DNA of 32,086 nucleotides from NCBI GenBank assembly GCA_002381945.1, contig DFXY01000062.1, positions 121,612 to 153,697 on the forward strand. The letters are read 5' to 3'. Position 1 is the stretch's first letter, and every line of letters begins with the position of its first letter. Below the pieces are notes generated by a model. That model ran no database searches. It was not told the DNA's origin and saw only the letters and a program-made list of their open reading frames with translations. The translations under genes were made by a program, and so were the position numbers. Positions 21,892 to 29,868 of this stretch are shown piece by piece. This stretch comes from Bacteriovoracaceae bacterium UBA4096 (GTDB lineage: Bacteria; Bdellovibrionota; Bacteriovoracia; Bacteriovoracales; Bacteriovoracaceae).

Positions 21892-24284
21892 AGTTCTTCT
21901 ATCTGTGGCGGAGGTGGTAACTTTTTGACCAGAATTGCAGGCAAGAAGACTAAGGCCGCTCCAATTAAATAAGCATTCATCGATCCAAACTTCCAGTACA
22001 CCAGCGAGGCGTAAATAGGACCTATCACCCTGCCTAAAGCACCCAATGAACGGAAGATCCCCAAACTTTGCCCTTGCATGTGCTTAGGAGAATAGAAAGA
22101 AATGAGGGAAGTCAGGCAAGGAATGATCATTGCCGATCCTAATGATAAGAAGAATAGCCCCAGATAAAGCATCCATCCAGAATGGGCAAAGGCCAGAATG
22201 ACAAGCCCTGGGATAATACTTATGAGTCCCTGAAAACTCATTTTGATTTCCCCCACTTGATGGGCCTTACGGCGAACATAACCACCTTGAACCATACCAA
22301 TCACAAATCCGATGAAGATAAACATGTAAGCGTTATCCATCGAGGTATACCCCATACGCTCCACTGCCAGAAAGGTCAGAGTGAACTCCATTCCAGAAAA
22401 GGCCGTAATGAAAAGAAAGTATGTGAAGTTTGTAAGATTTATTCCCGGCGCCGGCAAAGGTTTAAGCAGTTTGACCGGATTAATACTTCGTTGAATATGG
22501 GATTTGATACCAGGTCTTAGCGTCTCTGGAAATGAACGCCAGATAGTAATGAAGTTAAATAAACTTAGACAGGCCGCCAGGAGGGCGGGAATTGAGAATG
22601 GATTAACGCCAAAATCGGCAAGACCAGGATTATTAATCAGAGGATTATACATTGATAAAATCCCACCCAGAGCAGGGCCAAAGACGAACCCTAAAGCGAA
22701 TGCGATACCTATGGCCGCCATTCCCTTGGAACGATTCTTCTCATCCGTGACGTCACTTACAACCGCCGAAGCTATCGAGAGATTTCCGGACATGAGGCCA
22801 CCTACTAAACGAGCGATAATAAGTAAGGTAAACGAACCGGAGAAAAACCAAATCACATAACTTACAAATAAACCAAAGACTGAAAAGAGGAGCACTGGAC
22901 GACGTCCCACACGATCAGAGATGGCCCCCCAGACCGGTGCTGCCAGAAACTGAATCAATGAATACAGGGCACCCAATAATCCACCAAAAAGCACGATGGT
23001 CGTCATTTGAGGTGTACCATCAGCGCTAAGTGAGATGGTTTGAATACTTGAGATAAGGTTCATCATTCCGCTTAAGAAGAAGTTATCCTTATCCACTTCC
23101 AGATAATACTTGGCCATGGCCGGAAACATCGGGAAGATAATTGAAAATCCTACCAGATCCAGGAACATAGTAAGAAACATCAGCTTTAAAATTTTCTTAG
23201 ACTCTTCAGGTAGTTTTGAAGGGGCCAGTTTTTCTTGTTCTTTAATCACTTCTTGATACCTTCCCTTAACATTGGTCTTATAAAAGAGTTCATGTTTTTC
23301 ACTTTCAGATCCATTCGCATAAACATTGATAAAGTGAGAATAATCAGCAATCCATTCAGGATCAGCATTGAGACAAGGAATATGAACTAAATTACCGCCG
23401 GCCTCTTTAACTTCATTGCCAAGTTCATGGCCGATTTCATCTGTGGTTTCCAGACAATCAACAACGAAGCTCGGACAATAAACTCCGATTTTTTTTACTC
23501 CACTCTCGATTTTCTTTAAGACTGTCGCATCTGTATAAGGGCCCAACCAAACTTCTGTTCCAAAACGAGACTGAAAAGTCATGGAAATCGGTATGGAAGA
23601 ATGGAGTCTTTCCTTGATGAGCTCATAGGTTTCAAGACAGTGAAGAAGATAGATATCTTTTTTTTCTAGCACACGGCGAAGTGGAATACCATGAAAGGAA
23701 ATGACAAGTTCATCCATATCAGGATGGGCCTTCATCGCTTCCTGAATTTTTCGAACAGAGTGATCAATGAATGCTTTTGAACGGTGGTAGGAATTCACAA
23801 TGGTAAATGTTGGTATGTTCACGCGTCTCTTGAATTCTCCATTCAAAGTATCTACGACTGATGCGACCGTACTTTCCGAGTACTGAGGAAACTGAGGCAG
23901 GATCAAAACTTTCTGGGCCCGAGTGAAAGGATCTTCTTTTTCCCATTCATTAAAGACATCACTGGCACGGGGTCTGGTCAAGATGAAGGCATGATCAAGC
24001 TCGAGATTCGGATCCAGATTAGGCCTGATAGCATCGGCCACCTTAACGGTATTAGTGATTAAAGGGAAGCCAGCTTCTTCATAGATCCTGGAATAGGCCT
24101 CGGCCGATCGTTTAGGCCTGAAAGGCAGAATAAACAAGTTAAGTATGATTTTCCAGTACAAGGGATGGGCATCCACAACTCGAGGATCTCCCAGAAATTC
24201 CTTTAAATATTCACGCACATCCGAGACTTTAGTGCTTTTAGGGGAACCTAGTTGTCCAAGAATGACTTTGATTTTTTCGGCCAT
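21888..24284 (-). CDS. Ferrochelatase fused to an MFS transporter
   Basis: A single 798-residue frame. Residues 1 to about 330 are a ferrochelatase, which inserts Fe2+ into protoporphyrin IX: 'VILGQLGSP' at the start, catalytic His198 in 'VISFHGIP', 'FQSRFGTEVWLGPYTD' (237-252) and the acidic 'DCLETTDEIGHE' (276-287). A charged linker (about 325-365) leads into a 12-segment major facilitator of the DHA1/TetA type, beginning 'KLMFLTMFLDLVGFSIIFP' and carrying the signature 'GAISDRVGRRPVL' between segments 2 and 3. No stop or frameshift separates the parts. The ATG at 24284 is chosen where the ferrochelatase begins; a TTG at 24452 would run antisense into queF. The gene is divergent from queF. 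The transporter may move haem or a porphyrin, which is inference from the fusion. Confidence 0.92.
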   Translation of the reverse strand: MAEKIKVILGQLGSPKSTKVSDVREYLKEFLGDPRVVDAHPLYWKIILNLFILPFRPKRSAEAYSRIYEEAGFPLITNTVKVADAIRPNLDPNLELDHAFILTRPRASDVFNEWEKEDPFTRAQKVLILPQFPQYSESTVASVVDTLNGEFKRRVNIPTFTIVNSYHRSKAFIDHSVRKIQEAMKAHPDMDELVISFHGIPLRRVLEKKDIYLLHCLETYELIKERLHSSIPISMTFQSRFGTEVWLGPYTDATVLKKIESGVKKIGVYCPSFVVDCLETTDEIGHELGNEVKEAGGNLVHIPCLNADPEWIADYSHFINVYANGSESEKHELFYKTNVKGRYQEVIKEQEKLAPSKLPEESKKILKLMFLTMFLDLVGFSIIFPMFPAMAKYYLEVDKDNFFLSGMMNLISSIQTISLSADGTPQMTTIVLFGGLLGALYSLIQFLAAPVWGAISDRVGRRPVLLFSVFGLFVSYVIWFFSGSFTLLIIARLVGGLMSGNLSIASAVVSDVTDEKNRSKGMAAIGIAFALGFVFGPALGGILSMYNPLINNPGLADFGVNPFSIPALLAACLSLFNFITIWRSFPETLRPGIKSHIQRSINPVKLLKPLPAPGINLTNFTYFLFITAFSGMEFTLTFLAVERMGYTSMDNAYMFIFIGFVIGMVQGGYVRRKAHQVGEIKMSFQGLISIIPGLVILAFAHSGWMLYLGLFFLSLGSAMIIPCLTSLISFYSPKHMQGQSLGIFRSLGALGRVIGPIYASLVYWKFGSMNAYLIGAALVFLPAILVKKLPPPPQIEEL

Positions 24285-24372
24285 ATGCTTCTTTGTGTTG
24301 TAAGATTCCTCTCTTTTTGTCATAAATGAGGCTAAATGACTAGAATCAAAAGTCTTAACAGAGGTTAGACAA

Positions 24373-24897
24373 ATGTCTAAGAAGAAGAAATCAGAAGGTC
24401 GTAAGGACCAAGAACTAGGATCAGTAACTCTTTTGGGAAATACTAAAACCAATTATCCCGAGACTTATGCTCCGGAAGTGCTGGAAAAGTTCCCAAATAA
24501 GAATCCCGATAATGATGCCTGGACGAGCTTCATCTGTACGGAGTTCACGTCCTTGTGCCCGAAAACCGGACAGCCAGATTTTGCCAAAATTTTTATTAAC
24601 TATATTGCCGATAAAGAAATGGTGGAGTCAAAAAGCTTGAAGATCTACCTCTTCAGTTTTCGTAATCATGGTGACTTCCATGAGGACTGCGTCCAGAAGA
24701 TCTGTAAGGACCTGTTTAAGCTGATGAAGCCTAAGTATATAGAGGTTCAAGGGGACTTCACTCCACGCGGCGGAATCGCCATCTTCCCTTTTGCCTCAAT
24801 GAGCAATGGCTCAAAAGAGTTCAATGAACTCAAGAAGATCCGTATGGCCAACTACACTCCTGGAAAGTACGGAATGGACCTGGCCCGCCTTTATTGA
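24373..24897 (+). CDS. queF: NADPH-dependent 7-cyano-7-deazaguanine reductase
   Basis: A 174-residue type I QueF of the tunnelling fold. It reduces preQ0 to preQ1 in queuosine synthesis for tRNA position 34. The catalytic Cys62 and Asp69 lie in 'EFTSLCPKTGQPDF' with the seven-residue spacing known from B. subtilis Cys55/Asp62. The NADPH-binding motif is 'ESKSLKIYLFSFRNHG' (85-100) and the substrate glutamate is in 'DFHEDC'. The lysine-rich first ten residues are an extra N-terminal tail. GAGG lies nine bases before the ATG. No other queuosine gene is adjacent. Confidence 0.97.
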   Translation: MSKKKKSEGRKDQELGSVTLLGNTKTNYPETYAPEVLEKFPNKNPDNDAWTSFICTEFTSLCPKTGQPDFAKIFINYIADKEMVESKSLKIYLFSFRNHGDFHEDCVQKICKDLFKLMKPKYIEVQGDFTPRGGIAIFPFASMSNGSKEFNELKKIRMANYTPGKYGMDLARLY

Positions 24898-24932
24898 GAT
24901 AATGGGTTATAATAGCTGAAAAAGGATTTTAT

Positions 24933-25097
24933 ATGTTAGGCATTGGAATGAGTGAATTACTGGTAGTACTTTTAATTGTAGTGCTCTTCTTTGGCGGCAA
25001 AAAGCTTCCTCAGCTAGGCTCGGCAATCGGGGAATCTATCAAGAACTTCAAGAAAGGTGTGAAGGAAATTGAAGACGATACGGATAAAAAATCCTAG
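24933..25097 (+). CDS. tatA: Twin-arginine translocase subunit TatA
   Basis: A 54-residue protein. It begins MLGIGMSELLVVLLIVVLFF, one membrane helix, followed by the FGG hinge and amphipathic helix ('GGKKLPQLGSAIGESIKNFK') and an acidic tail. This is the TatA pattern: TatA forms the size-adjusting pore that exports folded proteins with twin-arginine signals. AAGGA lies seven bases before the ATG. A perfect TATAAT lies at 24908-24913, but it would leave a leader of only about a dozen bases and has no good -35, so co-transcription with queF (35-base gap) is equally likely. tatB and tatC are not in the window. The stop is three bases from the convergent MurQ-like gene's stop. Confidence 0.93.
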   Translation: MLGIGMSELLVVLLIVVLFFGGKKLPQLGSAIGESIKNFKKGVKEIEDDTDKKS

Positions 25098-25100
25098 TCC

Positions 25101-26609
25101 TCATTTGAACTCCTCTACGGCCTTCATCACCACCGGCTCGTTGTCATTTAAGTGCTCGGAGACTTCAAATATCTTTAAAACGACATCCTCATAAGAAGCA
25201 GCGATATTCTTTTGTGAAAGAATCTGAAGAACATATCTCGCGGCCCGATCAATCAGCTTATTATTGCTCGGTCTCACCCAGGTCATCACATTACCTTCAT
25301 ACCTCCCCATAATGCCCATGATCAAAGTTGAGTGTGCGTTTAAAAGCATCTTTACCATCAAGTGATTAAACAGCTGATCTTCTCCCCAGGCGAAAACAGC
25401 TTCTTCGTTTTTGCATTTAAACAGCACTCTTCCATCATCGTAAGTAATGCTGAATTCTTCAGTCGGTATGAGTAACGAGCGATTGTTTTGACCCTGTTTG
25501 GAAATATCAAAACCAAAGAGTCGCTCTAGATTAATCTTTCCATCCACTTCTTTCCATTCAACCGGCCTTGGGGCCCTCCAAAGAAGTTCACTCCAGGCGT
25601 GTCCTGATGTTTCGGCCTCTGGAATGAAAAGATAACATAGTCCATGGGGAGCATTATGATCCAGACGATTCTCAAAAGGTCTTAAAGAAAAAGTCGGAGA
25701 ACGTTCCGTGGTGTCAGTCAGAATACTTATGGCAAGAAATGGATCAGTAACATAATTTAAGAACTTCTCTTTTTGATAAAGACCCGCTTCGAGTTTTGTC
25801 ATGGGAGCTAAGGCTTCATAATGAGTTAATGTCAAACGGTGCAGAAAATCTGAGTAGAAAGCATTAAAAGAATCGATATTTTTGTGTGAGTAAAGAAGAC
25901 CAACCCCAATTCCTAGCATCAGGACGGTTGAGGCCTGCATACGGGTAGAACCAGAGATGGCCATAGGTCCTACGGTAAGATTTATTTTTTTTATTTTCTG
26001 ATTTTCAATGACTTCTTTTGAACGAAGAATCGGCATTAAGACATCATCCGGATTACAGTACAAAAAATAAGGTTTGCGCCGGGAGAACTCCGAAGCCTTC
26101 AGGCAAGCGCCAATTACAAAAGGTGTTTCTCCGCCTTCAGTAGAAGCGAGCAATAAATCCTCCGGACCAAAACCTAATTCCATCAATTGCCGCTCACCAT
26201 ATTCCGTTTTATCTTCAAAGTTTTCAACGGATTTAATAAGGGCAAAGTCTCCTCCCGCCATGAAGGAAATAACCTGATGGGTTTGACCAAATTTTTGGCG
26301 ATAAAGAGTTTCAAGAACCAGGGATAGTCTTCCAGTGGCACCACAGCCACACATGAAAATCTTATGCCCCTTCTCCAGAGTATCTTTTATGTCAGAGGCC
26401 AACTCCCATAAATCTCCATTCTTATTTTCCATGATCTTAAGAGCATCACGGTCCACTTCCTGTAAAAGTTTGTGGGCCTCATTAATATCTTTTTTTACCA
26501 ACTCAGACAGATGAGTTGTTTTAGGATGAAAACTCTCAGTCACTAAATGACCAAGTTGAAATTGCTGGCCGATTTTTAAAAAAGAATTGGTTTTCTCACG
26601 GGGAGACAT
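25101..26609 (-). CDS. MurQ/GKRP-like SIS-domain protein with large insertion
   Basis: A 502-residue cytosolic protein. Residues 80-240 match N-acetylmuramic acid 6-phosphate etherase (MurQ): 'GCGATGRLSL' (phosphosugar loop, 88-97), a glutamate in 'LVLETLYRQKFG', 'MAGGDFALIKSVENFED', 'STEGGETPFV' and 'ISGSTRMQAST'. MurQ cleaves the D-lactyl ether of MurNAc-6-P in peptidoglycan recycling. In MurQ the last motif runs straight into a helix ending in a conserved NLMVDV-type block; here that block ('GNVMTWVRPSNNKLIDRA', 439-456) appears only after about 175 extra residues (242-418). The protein is thus longer than the usual 300 residues and nearer in length to the eukaryotic glucokinase regulatory protein. 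The catalytic glutamates seem present, so etherase activity is plausible but unproven. The ATG at 26609 is used. Confidence 0.85.
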   Translation of the reverse strand: MSPREKTNSFLKIGQQFQLGHLVTESFHPKTTHLSELVKKDINEAHKLLQEVDRDALKIMENKNGDLWELASDIKDTLEKGHKIFMCGCGATGRLSLVLETLYRQKFGQTHQVISFMAGGDFALIKSVENFEDKTEYGERQLMELGFGPEDLLLASTEGGETPFVIGACLKASEFSRRKPYFLYCNPDDVLMPILRSKEVIENQKIKKINLTVGPMAISGSTRMQASTVLMLGIGVGLLYSHKNIDSFNAFYSDFLHRLTLTHYEALAPMTKLEAGLYQKEKFLNYVTDPFLAISILTDTTERSPTFSLRPFENRLDHNAPHGLCYLFIPEAETSGHAWSELLWRAPRPVEWKEVDGKINLERLFGFDISKQGQNNRSLLIPTEEFSITYDDGRVLFKCKNEEAVFAWGEDQLFNHLMVKMLLNAHSTLIMGIMGRYEGNVMTWVRPSNNKLIDRAARYVLQILSQKNIAASYEDVVLKIFEVSEHLNDNEPVVMKAVEEFK

Positions 26610-26694
26610 GCTACTTGCCTTGAAATGAATTAATTATCACTCCTCATGATTCTACGAATGACGCAATGCAAAGCGCAAGTAATTCACTCTAGTC

Positions 26695-28002
26695 CTATTT
26701 AGGTAATCGGATAACAAACGCAGTATTAACCCTTGAATCATCAAAATAAAATTCACCTTTATGTTGTTCAATAATACCACGAACAATTGCCAGGCCCAGG
26801 CCAGTGCCTTTCCCTATGGGTTTAGTAGTGAAAAAAGGCACCATAATTTTATCTCTGATTTCAATTGGAATACCATTACCCGAATCAATAATGTGAATTT
26901 CCACATAATCAGAAGAATCCCTGCATTCGAGTCGAATCCATTTTTCTTTCTGTTCAGAGACAGCATCAAAAGCATTACTCAAAAGATTGAGCAGGGCCTG
27001 GGAGATACTGACTGGTTGGCATTTTAAAACCAGATCCGGAGTGAGGGCCATTAATTGAACTTCACAACCGTGTTTCTTGAATTTTTCCTGGCAAAGAGAA
27101 AGTGTATCATCAATTATCTGAGAAATTTTTGAATGTGAGAATTCATCCTGACTGGCATCACGGGCAAAGAAACGTAGACCTTTAATTATCTTTTCTATTC
27201 TGATCGTGGTCGAAGAAATGTCTCTCATAATACTTTTCAGGGTTTCAGAAGTTAGTTTTCCTTTCTCATCCATTTTGAGTAATTGATGGGAACAAAGGGA
27301 AATAATGGCAAGAGGATTATTGATCTCATGAGCAATGGCCCCTGCCATCTCACCCAAAACCGCCATTTTTGAAGCGTGAGCACTTCTGATTCTTTGCTCT
27401 TCAAGTTCCGCCGTCCGATCTTTAACCATCTGCTCTAGCTGCAGATTCATAGCTTCAAGTTTCATCAAGGCCTGCGACCTTTCTTTGGCCTGAAGTGCCC
27501 TTGCCACAATATCAGCTATATTGCCTGCGAAATTCTGTTCAGAAATTGACCAGTACCGTTTGTCCATCAACTGCTCACAGCACACGACTCCCACCATTTT
27601 TCCATTTACTCTGATCGGAGCATCCAGCAATGATACAATATTTAAGGGTCTAAGATAAACTTCTGAGAATTCATAGGTAGCACTATCCAAATGAGCATCA
27701 TCTGCATGCAAAGTTCTTTCTTCCGAGAGATACTTAAAATATGCCGGAAAATCTTTTGCTTTAAGTTCAATTCCTGCGTCATGTTTTCCAGACGAAGCAT
27801 CATACAGTTTTTGGCATACGATGGCAGTTTGGTCTTGATTTAAAAGCCAAATACTGGCCCTCCCAACATTAAGGGCCCTTGCTACTGCCTCAGTTATAAA
27901 TTCAAAACTGATCTCAGTATCCCCGGCATCAATGGAGCTGATCCGTGATAATTTTAGTAATTCTTCATTGAAGGCAAATTCAGAGTTTTTTAAAGCGGCC
28001 AT
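26695..28002 (-). CDS. Cytosolic GAF-domain sensor histidine kinase (orphan)
   Basis: A 435-residue histidine kinase without membrane segments. An N-terminal GAF domain (about 20-170, 'VGRASIWLLNQDQTAIVCQ' to 'VGVVCCEQ') is followed by a coiled coil (about 175-208), the HisKA helix with phospho-acceptor His225 in 'AIAHEINNPL', and the ATPase domain with N box 'NLLSNAFDAV', G1 'DSGNGIP', F box 'PFFTTKP' and G2 'GKGTGLGLA'. All catalytic boxes look intact. 'HEINNPL' is typical of kinases that pair with NtrC-like or receiver proteins, yet no response regulator lies nearby. AAGG sits seven bases before the ATG. The 85 bases after its stop hold no clear terminator. Confidence 0.94.
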   Translation of the reverse strand: MAALKNSEFAFNEELLKLSRISSIDAGDTEISFEFITEAVARALNVGRASIWLLNQDQTAIVCQKLYDASSGKHDAGIELKAKDFPAYFKYLSEERTLHADDAHLDSATYEFSEVYLRPLNIVSLLDAPIRVNGKMVGVVCCEQLMDKRYWSISEQNFAGNIADIVARALQAKERSQALMKLEAMNLQLEQMVKDRTAELEEQRIRSAHASKMAVLGEMAGAIAHEINNPLAIISLCSHQLLKMDEKGKLTSETLKSIMRDISSTTIRIEKIIKGLRFFARDASQDEFSHSKISQIIDDTLSLCQEKFKKHGCEVQLMALTPDLVLKCQPVSISQALLNLLSNAFDAVSEQKEKWIRLECRDSSDYVEIHIIDSGNGIPIEIRDKIMVPFFTTKPIGKGTGLGLAIVRGIIEQHKGEFYFDDSRVNTAFVIRLPK

Positions 28003-28201
28003 TTAATTACCTTGCTGGTTGAATGCAACTTTTCGGAGCATTCTTCCTCTTACTTTAAACAGAGAGTCTAGAGTATTCTTATCAGATCTTCTGTCTGAAA
28101 GCGGTAACGCAAGAGCCTTGAATTAAGAGAGAAATTCAATGGTTATCCCTAGAGTCTGAGTCTTCTATTGGAATCAAAATGGTCGATTTTTACCAGAGCA
28201 G

Positions 28202-29200
28202 TTACGTAGAAATGAAGTACATTCCTATAAAGGCCAGTAAGATAATTGCAATCACGGTCAGAGCGTCCGGTTCAATAAACTTTTTTCTCTTTTCTTCGTG
28301 GTACAACTGGCCCATGACGGCCACAGAAGTCCCAAGTATCACGGCCATGCCTGAAAGCATATGAGATCGGGATACGGCCCCTAAGAGATTCCCAGGATGA
28401 AAGATATCCAGAGGAATCAGAAGAATCATATTAAATGAATTACTTCCAAAGATATTACCGACTGCCAGGTCAAAGGCACCCATCCTTACTGCTGTAAAAG
28501 TGGACACCACTTCAGGAAGAGAGGTACAGAAGGCCACCAATGTTGAGCCAATGAAGGTTTTCCCTAAACCGGTGATCTCTGCTATTTCTCCGGCAGCGTC
28601 GGCAAGAAATGGTGCTGCTACAAAAATAATTAAAGCGCACACGAGATAGATGGAAACGGCACGAATCAAGGCCTTTTTCTTTATAGCACTTTTCGCAACG
28701 ATTTCAGACTTTTCAAAAAAACGCTGATCATAGTACACCAGGCGTATTCCAAAAATGTAGGCAATACCGATGGCAATTGGACCCAGACCGACCTCTCCAA
28801 CATTTAATCCTGACATGTGAGGCCCCAGAAGGATGGCAATAACGGCCAAAATCGTCATGTTAATACTAATTGAGGCGGAAAGAGCGTGCTGAGCACCTGC
28901 CCTTGAAAACATCTTATGAGGATTTCGATGCAATAAATCTGCAATGGCCAGGATAAGTAGATTCATCAAACTACTACCCATTAAGTCGCCCACCGCGAGG
29001 TCAGGCATATCTTTTTTTATAGCGCTGATGTCGATCATCAGTTCAGGTAATGATGTAGCTCCGGCCAAAAGGATACTACCTGCCAGTAAGCGTCCAAGCT
29101 TTGTCAGCTCACCAATTTGATCAGCGGCCCGCGCTAGAAAGACACCTGCAAAGACAATAGCGAGAGCAGATAGCGAAAATTGTAAAATAAGTTCAAACAA
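28202..29200 (-). CDS. Na+/Ca2+ exchanger-family (CaCA) antiporter, YrbG-like
   Basis: A 332-residue polytopic membrane protein with about ten hydrophobic segments in two inverted halves. The alpha-1 repeat is 'LLAGATSLPELMIDI' plus 'LAVGDLMGSSLMNLLIL' (about 44-86); the alpha-2 repeat is 'VAFCTSLPEVVS' plus 'LAVGNIFGSNSFNMILL'. These glutamate-containing repeats form the cation site of Ca2+/cation antiporters. The first repeat has the less usual GDLMGSSLMN where GNxxGSNxFN is common. The start is TTG at 29200, supported by AAGGG seven bases upstream; the nearest upstream ATG meets a stop two codons later. The exported ion, Ca2+ or another, is not certain. Confidence 0.92.
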   Translation of the reverse strand: MFELILQFSLSALAIVFAGVFLARAADQIGELTKLGRLLAGSILLAGATSLPELMIDISAIKKDMPDLAVGDLMGSSLMNLLILAIADLLHRNPHKMFSRAGAQHALSASISINMTILAVIAILLGPHMSGLNVGEVGLGPIAIGIAYIFGIRLVYYDQRFFEKSEIVAKSAIKKKALIRAVSIYLVCALIIFVAAPFLADAAGEIAEITGLGKTFIGSTLVAFCTSLPEVVSTFTAVRMGAFDLAVGNIFGSNSFNMILLIPLDIFHPGNLLGAVSRSHMLSGMAVILGTSVAVMGQLYHEEKRKKFIEPDALTVIAIILLAFIGMYFIST

Positions 29201-29309
29201 AATTAAGCCCTTAAACCATGTTTTAGAATGAGAATCTTATACAAAATAAATTTCTCTTTTAAAATCTGCATTAAGCTAATTTCCTAAAAACTGATCTACT
29301 TCAACTTTT

Positions 29310-29672
29310 CTATTGCTTAACCTTCAATACCCGCAACCTTCTCACCATTCCATCCGGAAAGGTCCAATCAATTTCCTCTCCTACTCTAAGTCCTAAAAGT
29401 GCTGATCCAAGTGGGGCCGTGACTGATATTTTCCTTAATTCACTGTTAGCTTCCTGGGGATAAACAATGGTCATTTCGCAGACTTTATTATCAGTTACAT
29501 TTAAATATTCAAAATGGCTGTTCATCTTCACAAGATCGTCCGGAATATCCAATGAAATGACCCTTGCTCTCTCGACCTCATTTTCAAGGTCTTCAAGGTT
29601 ATCCATCTGAGCTAACAGAGCATTTAATCTTTTATAATCCGTCTCAGTCAAAGTTATCGATTTATTGCTCAT
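29310..29672 (-). CDS. Rnk-like GreA/GreB C-terminal domain protein
   Basis: A 120-residue protein with the Rnk layout: a short helical N-terminus (about 1-45) and an FKBP-like GreA/B C-terminal domain ('VKMNSHFEYLNV', 'MTIVYPQEA', 'VTAPLGSALLGLRVGEEIDW'). Rnk proteins bind RNA polymerase near the secondary channel but lack the long coiled-coil tip needed for transcript cleavage; E. coli rnk was named as a regulator of nucleoside diphosphate kinase. The ATG at 29672 is chosen because GGAGG lies five bases upstream; the longer ATG at 29684 would put that site inside the gene. It stands alone, with AT-rich flanks. Confidence 0.9.
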   Translation of the reverse strand: MSNKSITLTETDYKRLNALLAQMDNLEDLENEVERARVISLDIPDDLVKMNSHFEYLNVTDNKVCEMTIVYPQEANSELRKISVTAPLGSALLGLRVGEEIDWTFPDGMVRRLRVLKVKQ

Positions 29673-29868
29673 ATGAACCTCCATATAAAGAGAAAAAAAT
29701 TCAAAAAATTGAATGTTGCTATTTTTTATTGGTGAATAAAGTGAAGAAGAAGCGCATTAAACATTTCGAAATTATAATGATGGTTACCACATTAAACAAT
29801 ACAAGATCCCTTGAGGTTGGGAACTCTAACTTATGGTTTAATGAAAGAACATAAAATTAGTTTGGTAT

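Noticed and set aside
24325..24372. A possible preQ1 riboswitch in the queF leader
   Set aside because: The 48-base leader lacks the hairpin-plus-A-rich-tail arrangement and conserved core of preQ1-I; only the ribosome site GAGG is evident.
24285..24452. N-terminal extension of the ferrochelatase-MFS gene to a TTG at 24452
   Set aside because: The extra 56 residues are antisense to the start of queF, have no ribosome site and precede the conserved ferrochelatase N-terminus.
24908..24913. TATAAT as a dedicated tatA promoter
   Set aside because: There is no -35 element at the right distance and the leader would be about a dozen bases; read-through from queF explains expression equally well.
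29699..29714. ATTCAA-AAAA-TTGAAT inverted repeat with a T run before the rnk-like gene
   Set aside because: Six AT-rich pairs in an AT-rich leader are expected by chance and too weak for a terminator call.
29564..29854. A 96-residue plus-strand frame over the rnk-like gene's start
   Set aside because: Half is antisense to the well-supported rnk-like gene and the rest is lysine-rich, AT-biased sequence with no recognisable features.
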